Source: Liolophura sinensis
Lineage: Eukaryota; Mollusca; Polyplacophora; Chitonida; Chitonidae
DNA: 64,000 nucleotides
Assembly: GCF_032854445.1 (NCBI RefSeq)
Contig: NC_088297.1
Coordinates: 6,775,740-6,839,739, forward strand
Reading direction: 5' to 3'
A program made the position numbers and the translations under genes. A model generated the notes under the pieces. It was not told the DNA's origin. It ran no database searches and was given only the letters and a program-made list of their open reading frames with translations. Positions 35,941-50,900 of this stretch are shown here, piece by piece. Each line of letters starts with the position of its first letter. Within the stretch, counting starts at the first letter, position 1.

Positions 35941-38900
35941 GTAAGTACTGCTGGCAGACCTTTGTTGTTATTGCAAGTTACACTTAACTTGAAAAGCTTA
36001 GGAGTGTTTTGGGATGTTGTTTGATCAAAAATTCTTAGTCTTAGGCAACTTGTTCAGTCTCAGCATGCATTCAGAGACAACTTACAGCCACGTATGAAAG
36101 TGTTTAACCTATCCGTACAGGATCAAGTAAGAGAAGTAAAATGCAGTGAGCAACTTTGAAATTGTGAGTCATTTTTGTAATGTATGTGCTCATATGATCT
36201 GGTTTTGGTGCCTGAATGAAATTGACATCATCTTCAAACAGTTATATGGAACCATATTTAGCTATCTTTAGTTTTGACACTCCATACCATGGTGAATGAG
36301 TGGTACACACGTAGAAAATTTTTAGGAGCAGGAAATGGGAGACCTTGGACTAATATAGGGTTATAAGGTTACGTATAAGTCGTAGACGTCAGAATTTATA
36401 ATTTTTTAATTTTTCTTATTTGAGCGAGTGGTTAGTCATATGACGACAAAGGAGTCCTTGGAGCGCATGTACGTGTAATGTCACTCAGTCCCTCTTTAAT
36501 CTAGTGTTGCTTCACTGAGATGACTTACCAAAGGCAAGTAAGCCGCACAGCTCAAGCCATTATACTGATGCAGATCGACCAGTCATTGCACTGTCCCCTT
36601 AATCTTAGATGTGACCCATCCAAGGATTGACCCTGTATTTACCGCTCACGAAGCATACGCTCTACTAACTGACCCATCGGGGCCGGCCCTTTCTTATTTG
36701 ACTGTAATGAGAAAGGGATGGCAAAAATAAAGGTCAGCATTGATGATGTTGGCATAACATGATTGTACCTCGCATTTTATCAATGCCGTAAAATCTTACT
36801 TTTTATAGTTTTGTCTTGACATCTCAGAGTATGTCATGCATGTATATGCTAGGGAGAACTAGCTACCTATCTACCTACAGTGCCTTCCTACTTGTACGCG
36901 TCCATTAATTAATCTCTGTATAGATCAGCTGAAATCGTCTGCTTGCCGACACTACAAGTACATCCATTTTCCAGGTGGCGCAGTAACATGCGTAAAAATT
37001 AATATGTTGATTGGGTTTGGTGGTGGGGTGGTGGACAGTGGCCGTGGGGTGATGGGGGAAGGGGTTTGTTTGAGGGGCTTAATCACATAATTCCTTGTCA
37101 AAATTTATGGGACGGTTAGTGACCTGGCTCTGCAAATGGATTCTCTGTGCTTTGCTCTGAGTGACAGAAGTGGTGTGTGACTGTGTATGGTGTAAAATAT
37201 CAAAGGCAGTGGTTATCACAAACAGTTCCAACGACCTGGAACTGTAAAGGACATGGCCTAAAAGGAGAATGGTCTGAGCAGGGTTGGGTCTTATCTTTAA
37301 AGCCATTCTCCTGCATGGACAGAATTGTTTTTTTTTTCCCTTGTGTAAGATCCCCTGAGACATCCTGTAGGCTATATGTCAGGATTTAGGGCCAAGAAGA
37401 CAGGTAATGATCCTGAAGCATGTCTTACAGCCATGAACACTAGGTCAAATTTTGTAGGACTTGGAATCTTGTGACTATGTTGTCTTTGATATCAAACAGT
37501 GTTGACTGTTCCAGTCAGGCAGCTATAGAACCCTTGGAATTATCCTGTTTTTGAGCCTCACTAAGAAAGGCCCGTTTTCTTCTCTTTTTTTTTTAGTTCT
37601 GTCAGAATTTATTTAAAATCTGATTCATGTGGCAGAATTTAGAATAAATAAGTAATTTCCTACTAGCCCTCCCTGTTTTCTCTAATACAGTAGAGTTCTG
37701 GCCAGAATCTTTAAAGAATGGCCTCGATCGTTTTTTATTTATTAACTTTTTGCACCCCCCCCCCCAGAAAACAAACATACAAACAATATGATTACTTTGT
37801 GTATATTGTTGGTATATAGTATAACAATTTACGAAACCTAAATTTGGTAAGTAGTTTTTTTCTGAATGGAGTTTAAGTCCTTGAACAATGCTGTCCTATT
37901 TTAGAAAGCAAAAAATGTGGAAAGAATACGGTTTTCATCATTGTCCTTCACTACGCGAGATAGGATTGAATTCTGTGGTTCTTTGATTTCATTTGGTTGG
38001 TTAACAATTGCATGTCATAAGCAAATGTTAATAAGCAAGTGTATTAGCCATTTTCAGCATTCAAACTTCACCACAGCACAATCGCAAGGATGTTATTATT
38101 TATGTGGAAGAGTTACCTAAAGGGAGGTAATTTGCAGGGTGCCTAAATTAAGGTATTAAATATTATCAACAAATCATAGTTATTATTCACATTATTTTCA
38201 TTTTGTACGTCGGGTCATACCAAAGACTTTGAAAATGGTACTTGTTGCTGACTTGCTTGTGGGTCAGCACTGAGAGGTTAAAGCAAGGAAACAGGACTGG
38301 TGGGCCTGGTGTCAGTATAATATGACTGGGTAGGATGTCATGTCTGATGTCTTTGGATTGATACTTCTGTCACTGCAGCACCTTGGCGACCCTTCCAGAA
38401 GTAGATACATTATATACGCAAACCCAATAACCTCATTGTCATATTGCTGAAAACATGTTAAGTACAACGTCAAACTCGAAGTATACATTTCATTTCATCT
38501 TGTCAACAGACTGCATTATCGCACATGAAGCAGAGCATGTGGAACATTTCACCTCAGTTTTTTTTTGTTTTTATGAAATGTGATGTAAAGAGGATATCTG
38601 CTGAACATGTTTTGTATGCCATAGAAATACATGTACAGTACATACAAAGTCACATTTAAGTACATGTGCACTCGCACAAAACCTCGTGTTTTAGCATGTA
38701 AGAGTTTATCGGTTCTCTCAGATTTTACGTAAACAAATATTTCCTAATTGTATGCACTGTAGGTACATAAACATATATACATATGTTCATATCATTTCCA
38801 AAATCTGAAAATCAATGCTCTCTTGAACCATGCGATGCTTAATCTTCTCAGCTGAGAGATAATAAGAGGCCTGTTACAGGATTACAGAAATAAAGACTGG

Positions 38901-41900
38901 TCGATTGACTTTTGTAACTGCATGTACAACACGTACATGTATACATGTACATTTTAGAATTGCTACCTAGCACTTTGTTTTGATACATGTTGATTTGGTG
39001 CATGTACTTTTTGGCATGTACATTTACAACAAACTTACAGTTTGTATCCTAAGTCTAGAATAGCTTTGTAGAATTGTATTATTCCCTGCCCTGTGAGCAA
39101 GCAGTGAGCAAGCTTGGTCAGAACTTTCACAGATGATGTTGGTTTGTCCTGCCCAACAAATTTGATATGAATTTTGATATGCATACATTCTTTTTATGAC
39201 CTTGGCATTCAAGATTTCTGAACAAAATTTCCTTGTAGTAGAACATACATGTACTCCTTACACCCAGTTAAATCACTACTACAACGCGACAAGCTTGAAC
39301 GAAGCTTTGGAGTCTAAGTGACTTATATCACCCTGACTCCAGTGACCTCAGCATTGTTCAAGATTTCTGTTCAAAATTTGCTATTGGTGGCATTGATGTA
39401 AAGCCAACGTAGGGCGTGACACGTGCTGTATAGATTAAGGTGGTGGCAGTGATGTAAAACCAGCGTAGGGCGCGACGCATGCGTTGTATAGATTCTGGTG
39501 GTGGCAGTGATGTAAAGCCAATGTAGGGTGCGACACGTGCGTTTTATAGATTAAGGTGGTGGCAGTGATGTAAATCCAGTGTACGGCGCGACGCATGCGT
39601 TGTATAGATTATGGCCGTGGAAGTAAAATAAAGCCAGCGTAGGGCGCGACGCATGCGTTGTATAGATTAAGGTGGTGGCAGTGATGTAAAGCAGACTATG
39701 TAAAGCTGACAATATGGTTATCTCCCCCAACAATATGACTTTCTCCCCTGACTGTATGATTGGCTCCCCTGACTATATGATTATCTCCCCTGACAAAAGT
39801 TTTGACATTGCCTCAAACTGAAATGGTGGATTTGTTGTTGCTTTGCAGTTGGACATGATTTTACAGAATAAATTTTACCGAAAATTTGGGACAGAAAAAA
39901 ATGTGGATCAGTTAAGATCACTTCCTCTCCACTGTACAAGGGGAAGGTCTGCTGGTAACCTGCAGATTGGTTGTGGGTTTTTCTCCGGGCTCTGCCCGGT
40001 TTCCTCCCACCACAATGTTGACCGCCGTCGTATAAGTGAAATATTCTTGAGCACGGCGTAAAACACCCAATCTGATAAATAATGAAGTCAGAAAAGTTCA
40101 CATTAGAGACTACACGTAGTCCATGTACTTAAAGTATCAAGTTCTGCTTTAAGTGAAAAAACATTTGGGCCTCCAGAAAATCTTTTCAGGCTATAATGCA
40201 AACCCAGAATTTATTCCACTGGGTCTAAATAAGCAGAACTGAAGATATACAATATGTGTGTAAATGAGAGAAGAGTCAAGTAAGTGGTACAGAATATTGT
40301 GTACACAGGTAATTACAGGTCTTTGGCTTTTACATACATAAACATGTACATGTTCATCATAAAAAAATCAGAGAAAGCGGTTACTGTTGTAGCTATCTAA
40401 TGATGTGGCATGTTCAAATTCAGCTGCAGATAGTGGATCAGGAGGGTTGCCAGGTACATGCACCTGGAGTGTGGTAGTTTTAATACTCTGTCAGAAAACT
40501 AAGCCAGTAAAACATCACTGATGACAGGCTTGTGTATGGTGGAATTTCCTGGAGTATTTACAGCACAAAACACAAATCAAATGATACGTAAACACCAATC
40601 AAATGATAAGTAAACACCAATCAAATGATACATAAACACCAATCAAATGATAAGTAAACACCAATCAGTGATAAATAAACACCAATCAAATGATATGTGA
40701 ACACCAATCAAATGAAAATTTGGTCCAAGACTATGTTACTGGTACTTGTTTTACCAAATAATGAGAGTTCTCTTACTCTTAGAAAAGGCATTATTCATAG
40801 GATTGTTTGGAAGGTACTGTAGGATAATATCCTACTGTTCAAATACAACTTTCAGCACACTGAAAAAGTAATATTTTATGACCTTTATTTGCGTCTAAAG
40901 TCCTTAACGCTCACTTTTTAAGTAAGTTGTCAGGCCAAATACAGCAGATTAATGAACAGAGCATGCATCTCGGATGAACGGGCATTGTGCCACTTTTATT
41001 TGTACATAGATTTCAATGTTATTCTGATCATGACCGCGTCTGCAGGGTGATGAGCACATTTTGTGATGGCTTTGTGATGACTAGGCCTCTGATATACATA
41101 CAGGGTGCATGGTACACTACTGGTATACAGGTAGATTCTGTATCTGTATGATCCATTGTGGCTGCTCGACAATGTATATAGGTCATGTTGCTACCAAGGT
41201 GTATAGATGTACATGTATACAATTGTCAGGGGGCGATATATTCCATGGCGTTGACTACACCGGTCCAATAATGCCACACTTTGGGAGTACATGTATAATG
41301 TATGTGTAGAACAACATAAATATGATTGTCCAGAGAGTAACTTGTACAGCAGAAATCCTCGTCTGGAATTTGTCTACAGACACCTACTGTAATTCTTCGA
41401 CCTTTGTATACATGTTTACAAGGTGTTTATGCAAGCATATCCTGAAGCCCAATCCAACCAGTGTAGATTTGGCTCAAAAATCAAAGTGAAAACTGGCCTC
41501 CCAGTAATTGTGGCTTTACTGACACTGATTTGTGAGAAAGTGCAAGTGCATGTACCCTCAAAGTGTTTTTCTCAAGTGTTACAATGTACATGTAAGTGTT
41601 ACATTGATCTATGTATTCACCTGGGCCCTACCAACTAGACCTGTGAACATGTGTCATCATGAACAGACTTTACATTTATATGGAATCTGGGTTTACATAT
41701 GTCATGCACAAGGAAAGGTCTGCCAGCAACCTGCAGGTGTAGATGACTTTAATGCAATGATGATAGGATGCACAGTGGTATATATTTACACTTAGTTTGA
41801 CATTCAAATGCAGTCTTAGTTAGACATTCAGATGTGCGGTCAAACACTCAGTTTGACATTCAGATGCCCAGTCAAACACTCAGTTTGACATTCAGATGCG

Positions 41901-44900
41901 CAGTCAAACATTCACTTTGATATTCAGATGCGCAGTCAAACACTCAGTTTGACATTCAGATGCGCAGTCAAACACTCAGTTTGACATTCAGATGTGCAGT
42001 TAAACACTCAGTTTGACATTCAGATGTGCAGTCAAACACTCAGTTTGACATTCAGATGTGCAGTTAAACACTCAGTTTGACATTCAGATGTGGAGTCAAA
42101 CACTCAGTTTGACATTCTGATGTGCAGTCAAACACTCAGTTTGACATTCAGATGCACAGTCAAACACTCAGTTTGACAATATTCCCACTTGTTTAATACA
42201 TATACATGACTGTATGTAGCAGTTGTAAGACTGCATTTTACATAAATTTGCTACACATTTTGCCCACATGCAGTTTGTGTGCATACAGTGTAGTTTATCA
42301 TTCTGTTCTTGAATAGATGTGTCTCGCAATATACATGAACTCCGTGCTCTGCTCGCTTTCCTATCATCATAATCCTGGCCACCGTCATGTGAAAAGAAAA
42401 ATATTCTTGAGTAGAGCATAAAACATCAATCAAATAAAGACATCTGTATACATGAGTGTCACAACAGTATTCTGCCACAACAATATTTATTTATTTGATT
42501 GGTATTTTTTGCCGTCCTCAAGAATATTTCACTTAACGACGATCGCTAGCATTATGGTGAGAGTGAAACCAAAAAGAACCCAGGGGAAACCCACGCCCAT
42601 CTGCAGGTTGCTGACAGACCTTCCCGCGTACAGCCGGAGAGGAAGCCAGCATGAGCTGGACTTGAACTCACAGCGACCGCATTGGTGATAGACTCCTGGG
42701 TCATTACGCTATGGTAGCGCGCTAACCAACTGAGTCCCCTCCCACAACAATAGCACTGCTGGCTGAGTCAAACATCTGTGCCAACAAGGGGCTGATGATT
42801 ATGATGACGCGTAGTACATGTTCGTGGTACTGTACACAGATCTGTGTGTCGGTGTACATGGGCACGGGCTGCAGTTGTTTATAGTGTATCTACACCCTTA
42901 CTCTACTTTACCAGCCTGTCGCATGGGATCAAATATACATTCATGTAAATCACCCATTATGCGAAGATTGTCCTCATATTTCTGTAAACTCAGGAGTCAG
43001 AATTGAAGGAAACATGTTTACAGACTGCATGAATGCTTTGGGTGCTTTTTCTGAAAGGTGGATGACTAGATTTACATGTATGTGCATACGTGCACCTTTA
43101 ATTTGGAACTCTGACATTGGCTGACTTGAAAAATCAAGCACGCATATATAGATTAGTTCAAGACTGGAAAATTAATTATATTTCACCTTGAGCAATGCAA
43201 CCTAACTGCTTCAGTTGTATATTGTGGTTTGTCAACTGCCTGTTTAGATGTACTATACTGTATGTGCAACACCTACATGTATATGTGGCCAGGTGAATGA
43301 GCAGTGAGTGAGGGAGACTCTGTCTGACATATGGTCTGAGTCATCACAGCTATACCCAGGCATGCAGGGGAGGGGAGAGAACAGAACTGGTCTTTGTGAA
43401 GACTCTAGCATCTTCCACATCTTAATATATGGATCTTCAGTGGATAAACTTACATCATTGAGCGAGCTTTCAGATATGTATACATTTACATATATTCCCC
43501 GAACTTTGTACTTGCATGTTCAGTTGGTCACATGCTAGTCACCCTATGGATCATCTGCATGGACATTTAGGCAGTACATTTAGGTACACTTGTTGCACAT
43601 GAAATTATTTATTTGATTTATTTATTTGATTGGTGTTGTACGCGGTACTCAAGAATATTTCACTTGTGCAACGGCGGCCAGCATTATGGTGGGTGGAAAC
43701 AGGGCACAGCCCGGGGGAAACCCACAACCATCCGCAGGTTGCTAGCAGAACTTCCACGCATGTCCGAAGAGGAAGCCAGCAAGAGTTGGACTTGAACTCA
43801 CAGTGACCAATTTGGTGAGAGGCTCCTGGGTAATTACGCTGCACTAGCACGCTTACCAACTGAGCCATGTTCTTCCTTATAAAACATCTGTGTTGCATCG
43901 TGTACCTTGTATTCTGGTGTGTTGATCTTCATGTCTCCTACACTGACAGAGGTTGATATTTTCTGACAGGTTTACTTGTGTGCAGTACCAATCTTGTTCA
44001 TGTGAACACTGCACAGACCTGCGTTTGTAATGTGATCAACAATCTAAATATTGTCCAATATATTGGGTGGCCTTAAGATATACATGTAGCTTGTTCCTCT
44101 CAGTACACTAAACAAATAACATGTACATATCATGGTAGTGACATATGAATCTTTGTATGCACAGAGTATGTCGGAGGTAAGTATATTTGTAGACTTTTAC
44201 TGCTGCCATTCACTGAATACATTACTATTCTGGTTCATGTATTAAGCAGCAGTTAATCTACTGGTTGACACCTGGCTGTGATATTAGACAGGTCAATGTC
44301 ACATCGATTCACCTGGAGCTGTCATACAGGGCCAAGTCATGTCAGGCATGTCAGCGGAGGACTGTAGGACAGCCATACAGTTCTGCTCACAGGTCACAGT
44401 GCTGATATAGGGGTTAAATCTGTACTCAGTGGAATTCTTAATCGTACATGTGTACCAGATAAGAATGTTATATTTATATACCTGTACTGAGATTTTCTTC
44501 TCATTGTTTGTTGATTCATTTACACAGTAATTACGTCTGTTGTTGATTGAAGACCACTTCTGTTCTGGCAATATTATATATTTGCTGTTCTTATCTGTAC
44601 AATGTACATGTAAGTCATGTGCTGGGGAGGTCACCAATAACTTGCCTATAAAGGTACAATAGATTGTTTTGCATCCACCCATTGAACTAACCGCCATTGT
44701 AAAGTGAAAAATTTTAGTCAGACATTGGACAAAAACCAATTATAATAATAAATTGAACATACATGTATACTGATGGATATTATATGTGTACAAAGATTTG
44801 GTCTTATTCAAGCAAAGATGGCATATACACCCACGTGTACATGTACTGTAAATATTCAGTGGGTGGGGGGGGGGGGGGGGGCGGGGATCTGTGTGGTCAA

Positions 44901-47900
44901 GGAGGTTAGCATGCCACAAGAAACACTCGTGTAACCAGCGAAAAGGGTGAGAGAAGTACGAGCGTGGCATTTTCGCTGGCTACACGCATGTTGCCACAAG
45001 AAGGCCTCCATGGCTGATGGGGTTAGCACACCAGCATGGTGCAATGACCCTGGAGCCTTTCACCAGTGCGGTCGCTGTGAGTTCAAGTCCAGCTCATGTT
45101 AGCTTTCTCTCCGGTCATTAGTGAGAAGGTCTGTTTGTAAAATTTGGATGATTGTGGGCAACTTGGGCTCTGCCCGGTTGCCACCCACCATAATGCTGGC
45201 TGCCGTGGTATAAGTGAAATATTCTTGTGTACGGCGTAAAACACCAATCAAATAAATAAATCAGTGTAGGGGCCTCCATGACCTAGACCAAAGCTAAGCT
45301 GGCCCGTCCCAACGTAATGCCCACCTTCGCTCATATAGACTTTCACATGGACAGTTGCACTAAACTTCGGACAGGGTGATGAGCTGCAAAAATTTTATCC
45401 CGCCCAACATTCTGTTTACAGGGCATGCAAATCTTAATGATTCCAAATATGGCTGACATTGATTTGAGTTGTCTGATTCAAAAGTTTAAAAGGCTGGATT
45501 ACTGTTGAAAGATGGTTTACCAATGCTGGCTTTGACAAATTTGCATTTCCTATGTTTTAGGGAATTGGTGGATAGCAAAGAGAAGGTAGGGTTCAAGCCA
45601 GTTTCTTTTTTAGTGAAGTTGCCCGTGGAAGTCTATACATGTATGGGTGAAGATTTGGGCTATTCGTGGCCTAGTAGTAGCGTGCGGCACAATGTCCCAG
45701 GAGTCGTTAAGTCTGGCTTCCTCTCTGGTATTTGTGGTAGTACAATTAAGGTCTGGCAGAAACCTGCACATGTCATTCATGTAAGTTTCCACCCGGGCTT
45801 TGACTGACGTCTACTGTCGTATAAGCAGATAAGTGAAAAAGTCTGGAGTATTGCATAAAACATCATGCAAATGAACACATCAGTAGTTATTATACCTCAT
45901 AGGATTATTCTCCAGTTCCATTGTTCGAGAGACAGTCACATGATATTCTGCAAAACATGACGTACAATGATCACCCGCCCAAAGAATGAAGTGTTACGCT
46001 CACAAATGTAATATCCGATGTTCAAGGAGGCAATATCTAACGATCTTTTGCTAATATCCAACATTCATGTGCGTTTGTTCGACGGCAGCTGCCTCCCTTT
46101 GTGAACTCTCCAATGTCTGCTTGTTTACGAAGTAAACAATGTCTTATGGTTATTGCTCCATTATCAATGTACACGTACAAATTCGGCGATTTAAACATAA
46201 CCCGAAAAGGTACTCTGTGTTTTCTGTGTAATAAATCATATTGTACTCTGGGATGGGATATCAGGAATTGTCAGCTCTTGACAAGTGATATTCAGTCACA
46301 ATTCCTGACATCCTATCCCACAGTATGCCCTATCTATATAGTGTATAATTGACATATCACGTGTATACATATGAATTGTCATTACCCCCCTACTAATAGG
46401 GGAGAACTACATGTACCTTGTTATAGAGTCGTGCACATTATGTGATGTTCTTTTGCCACATTTATCCACTACATAGGCATACATGTATAATGACACGTTA
46501 GGTACATGTACATGTAATATGTGAGATGAAACAGGCACAGTGTTTTTTTGGGGGGAGGATGTTAGTTTCAAACCATATCAGCATTATATCGCCGTACATA
46601 CAAGTATGAATGGATGTGTGCAACAGCAACTTGATAAAAGGTTTTTGGGACACATTTTGTGACATTGTTTATTTATTGAATCAGGTATCATGTGGAGAGG
46701 TGTAGGCGTTACTACATGTGTGCACTACTGTTACTACATGTGTGCACTATTGTATGTCTACATGTGTGCACTACTGTACATGCATGTCTACATGTGTGCA
46801 CTACTGTTACTACATGTGTGCACTGCTGCATGTCTACATGTGTGCACTACTGTTACTACATGTGTGCATTACAGTACATGTATGTCTACATGCATTCACT
46901 ACTGTATGTCTACATGTACATGTGTGCGCCACTGTATGTCTACATGTGTGCACTACTGTATGTCTACATGCTTTCACTACTGTATGTCTACATGTACAGG
47001 TGTGCACCACTGTATGTCTACATGTACAGGTGTGCACCACTGTATGTCTACATGTGTGCACCACTGTATGTCTACATGTGTGCACCACTGTATGTCACAT
47101 ATATGTAGAGCCTCCATGTATACCTGTATACATGCAGCGTTAGATCGATTGCGATTAAGACTCAAGTCTATAATTTTTGTTTCCAGAACCGTAGATAGTG
47201 TGAGTCACCACCACTCCACACATGTATACTGCAGTGAATGTGTAAATCCATCATTATACAGAAACCAGTTTGACCAGAGAATTACACATATAGCTGGACT
47301 GGGATTATTTTGAGATTAACACACGCCATTAGAGGGTATAATTTCACTCATGTTCTGTTGCTTATTATTTAGAGTTGGGCGAGTTAATTTTCATGATATT
47401 TACGATGGAGAACAATTAATGTACGTGTATAGGTAGATGTGTGTCTTTTGATATGACTCCTTAACACTACATGTATAGAGTAGACCTTCTTTAACTTTCT
47501 GTATCTAGCATATATAATTGAATATAATGCACAAGCTGATGTATAAGGCTAAGATGTACCTGAAAAACTGAAATGTCCATGCCCATGTTTTGTTGATGGG
47601 GCGTTTTATGTTGAAAAATGTGACATATTGAGGCTGATTGCATAATTGAACAAAGTAGTAGATGAATATCATAGACCGTCCCTGTAGGACATCCAGCTGT
47701 GTTGTGCATGCATGGTGGCTGGGTATGACACAATGCCGCGCCTTGTAAACAGTTTTTATGGAAGTATTCCCTCATCAGAGTGTCATGTTACCACTGTGTC
47801 ACAATACAGCCCTTGTTCTGCTGTTCACACTGGATATCTCCTCACCTCAGGCTGCTTACAGCAGATCTAGTGATACTCATGTCTCATGTACACTGCTGGC

Positions 47901-50900
47901 AGCTACATGTGAATGTATTAAACATAGCTTTAGGCTCAGGGACCAATCCCACACAACCATTTCTGACTTAAGTCAAAAATCTAAAACCGCTTTATAATGC
48001 TTAGGTTTTAGAACTGGAAGTTGAAGATAATATTGATAACATGGACAGAATTTTGATGACTATGGTTGAAAAATAAGATTTAAGATTGTGTATCAAAATT
48101 TTGACTTAAGTCTGTTAAGAAATTTGTGGAGTGGGCCCCTGATCAGCACTTGCCATGCGTGTAGGCTGAAGTGATGTACAGGTACACACGTGTTTTACAT
48201 GTGTGTAGGCTGAAGTGATGTACATGTACACACGTTTTACATGTGTGTAAGCTGAAGTGATGTACATGTACACACGTGTTTTACATGTGTGTAGGCTGAA
48301 GTGATGTACATGTACACACGTGTTTTACATGCGTGTAGGCTGAAGTGATGTAAAGGTACACATGTGTTTTACGTGTGTGTAGGCTGAAGTGATGTACATG
48401 TACACACGTGTTTTACATGCGTGTAGGCTGAAGTGATGTACATGTACACACGTGTTTTACATGTGTGTCGTGTATCAAAGTGTGATGGATCTCTACATGC
48501 AGGCTTGTCGTGTTTGTATTTCATGAATTAACTGTATGCACATTATACATTTCACTAGAAACACACATACATGTATGTACTGGACATGTACATATACACA
48601 TATGTACTGAAGATGTACATATACACATATGGACAGGACATGTACATATACACGTATGTACTGTACATGTACATATACATGTGTGTACAGGACATGTACA
48701 TATACACATATGTACTGAAGATGTACATATACATGTATGTACAGGACATGTACATATACACGTATGGACAGGACATGTACATATACACATATGTACTGTA
48801 CATGTACATATGCACGTGTGTACAGGACATGTACATATACACGTATGTACTGGACATGTACATATACATGTATGGGGGACATGTACATATACACGTATGT
48901 ACTGGACATGTACTTCTCATACACGTACTTGCATATTATTGCTATTAATGCCCGTAACCATTCTCTCTACATGTTGCATTGAAGATTTGCACCTGGTGTG
49001 GTTTACAATTTACCACCTGCGTGGTGACAGGTGTATTTATAACTGTATCTGTTGTGCATTCCCACCTGCAGGTGGCCAATTTGGGGCAGGATGACATCTG
49101 CATGGACATGTGTACTCCACGTTCTAAGGGAACAATTTTATAATGGATTTCATTTCTTGACAGAGAAAGTAGTATTCCAGTCGTGTTGGAACCACTGCAG
49201 TCAGCTATTTGTTTCCTTTCTTTTTTAAACCGAAGCAACTGTGGAGTGGCTGCTGAGCCTCTTACATATCTTGTAACGTAGTTTAAAGAGGATATCGATT
49301 TTTGTTGAAAAAATTGATCTGTGCAACTCCAACTATAAACAGTACAGGTAAAAGTCTGGCTCTTTCCCAAAAGGCAGTAATTTTAGTTGAGCTACTTGTG
49401 TTCTTGTCCTGGGTAAATAGAGAAAATGTGATTTAATAGCAAATATGCTTGGGGGTTTTTTCGCCGAAATTCTCTGGTGTAGCAGTTTTAGATGATAGCT
49501 CATGTTGCATGTGACCACGGTCTCTATTTATGTGTGAACCTTCTTTAATGACATGTACACACACATAGGACTTGACACTCCAGTTAGAGTAGGAAGACTT
49601 TACATGTATGCTGTTTGTTGGGCAAATGTTTGTTGGGGTTTCAGCACTAACATGTGTGTTCCATTTATCTACTTGATCTCAACAAGCAATGTAGTCTGGA
49701 GCCTGTACACACACATGTACTTGTATAGTAGTTGTTCATGTTTGCCATGTGTTGGAATAACTTTTAGCTGGGTTAATTAGAACAGTGTGCAGCCGTACAC
49801 ATACAGTACGTATATGTATGCTGTGAATTGAGAATGCACAGATGCACATGGAAAATACAGGTGGCAATGCCTCTTGGAGGTACACACACTTTGAACCTAC
49901 ATGTATCCATGCTGTAAGACTGCCTGTTGTGTCCTTTGTCAATCAGTACCTGACCGTCTGTGAACAGTAGTCTTGTCACTATGATTTACTTGTTAAATTA
50001 CATGTACCTTTATAATTGCTGCATCTGCATGTAGCCGGATCAACACTATGCACCAAATTTCAGCATACATGTACATGTACATTGTGTTGGCCAGTGCTAC
50101 TGTTGCAATGTCAACATTTAATTCACGACTTCTTTTCCAAACATCCTCTTCTTACAAGTACATTAGGAAAGAAAGTATCTCAGTGAAAGTATCTGATGTC
50201 AGAATCCCCACCCTTCTCAGTGAAAATATCTGATGTCAGAATCACCACTCTTCTCAGTGAAAGTATCTGATGTCAGAATCCCCACCCCTCTCAGTGAAAG
50301 TATCTGATGTCAGAATCCCCACCCCTCTCAGTGAAAGTATCTGATGTCAGAATCCCCACCCTTCTCAGTGAAAGTATCTGATGTCAGAATCACCACCCCT
50401 CTCAGTGAAAGTATCTGATGTCAGAATCCCCACCCCTCTGAGATAAAGTATCTGATGTCAGAATCCCCACCCCTCTCAGTGAAAGTATCTGATGTCAGAA
50501 TCCCCACCCCTCTCAGTGAAAGTATCTGATGTCAGAATCCCCACCCTTCTCAGTGAAAGTATCTGATGTCAGAATCCCCACCCTTCTCAGTGAAAGTATC
50601 TGATGTCAGAATCCCCACCCCTCTGAGATAAAGTATCTGATGTCAGAATCCCCACCCCTCTCAGTGAAAGTATCTGATGTCAGAATCCCCACCCTTCTCA
50701 GTGAAAGTATCTGATGTCAGAATCCCCACCCCTCTCAGTGAAAGTATCTGATGTCAGAATCCCCACCCCTCTCAGTTAAAGTCGTTTCACAGTGGATACA
50801 GAAGTACATGTAGTGTGTTAACGTGTAGAGAGTGTCGTGCGCAAGCAAACACCATTGGGGAAGCCACTGAAATGCATTACAGGGTTGAGTGGCATTAAAC

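Noticed and set aside
44299..44739. 146-codon minus-strand open frame
   Set aside because: No recognisable domain, non-ATG start in a SINE-like remnant, and no splice signals; probably chance within CAMSAP intron 1.
46690..47313. 207-codon open frame rich in Cys, Thr and His
   Set aside because: Low-complexity translation of a minisatellite; the three overlapping frames are equally open.
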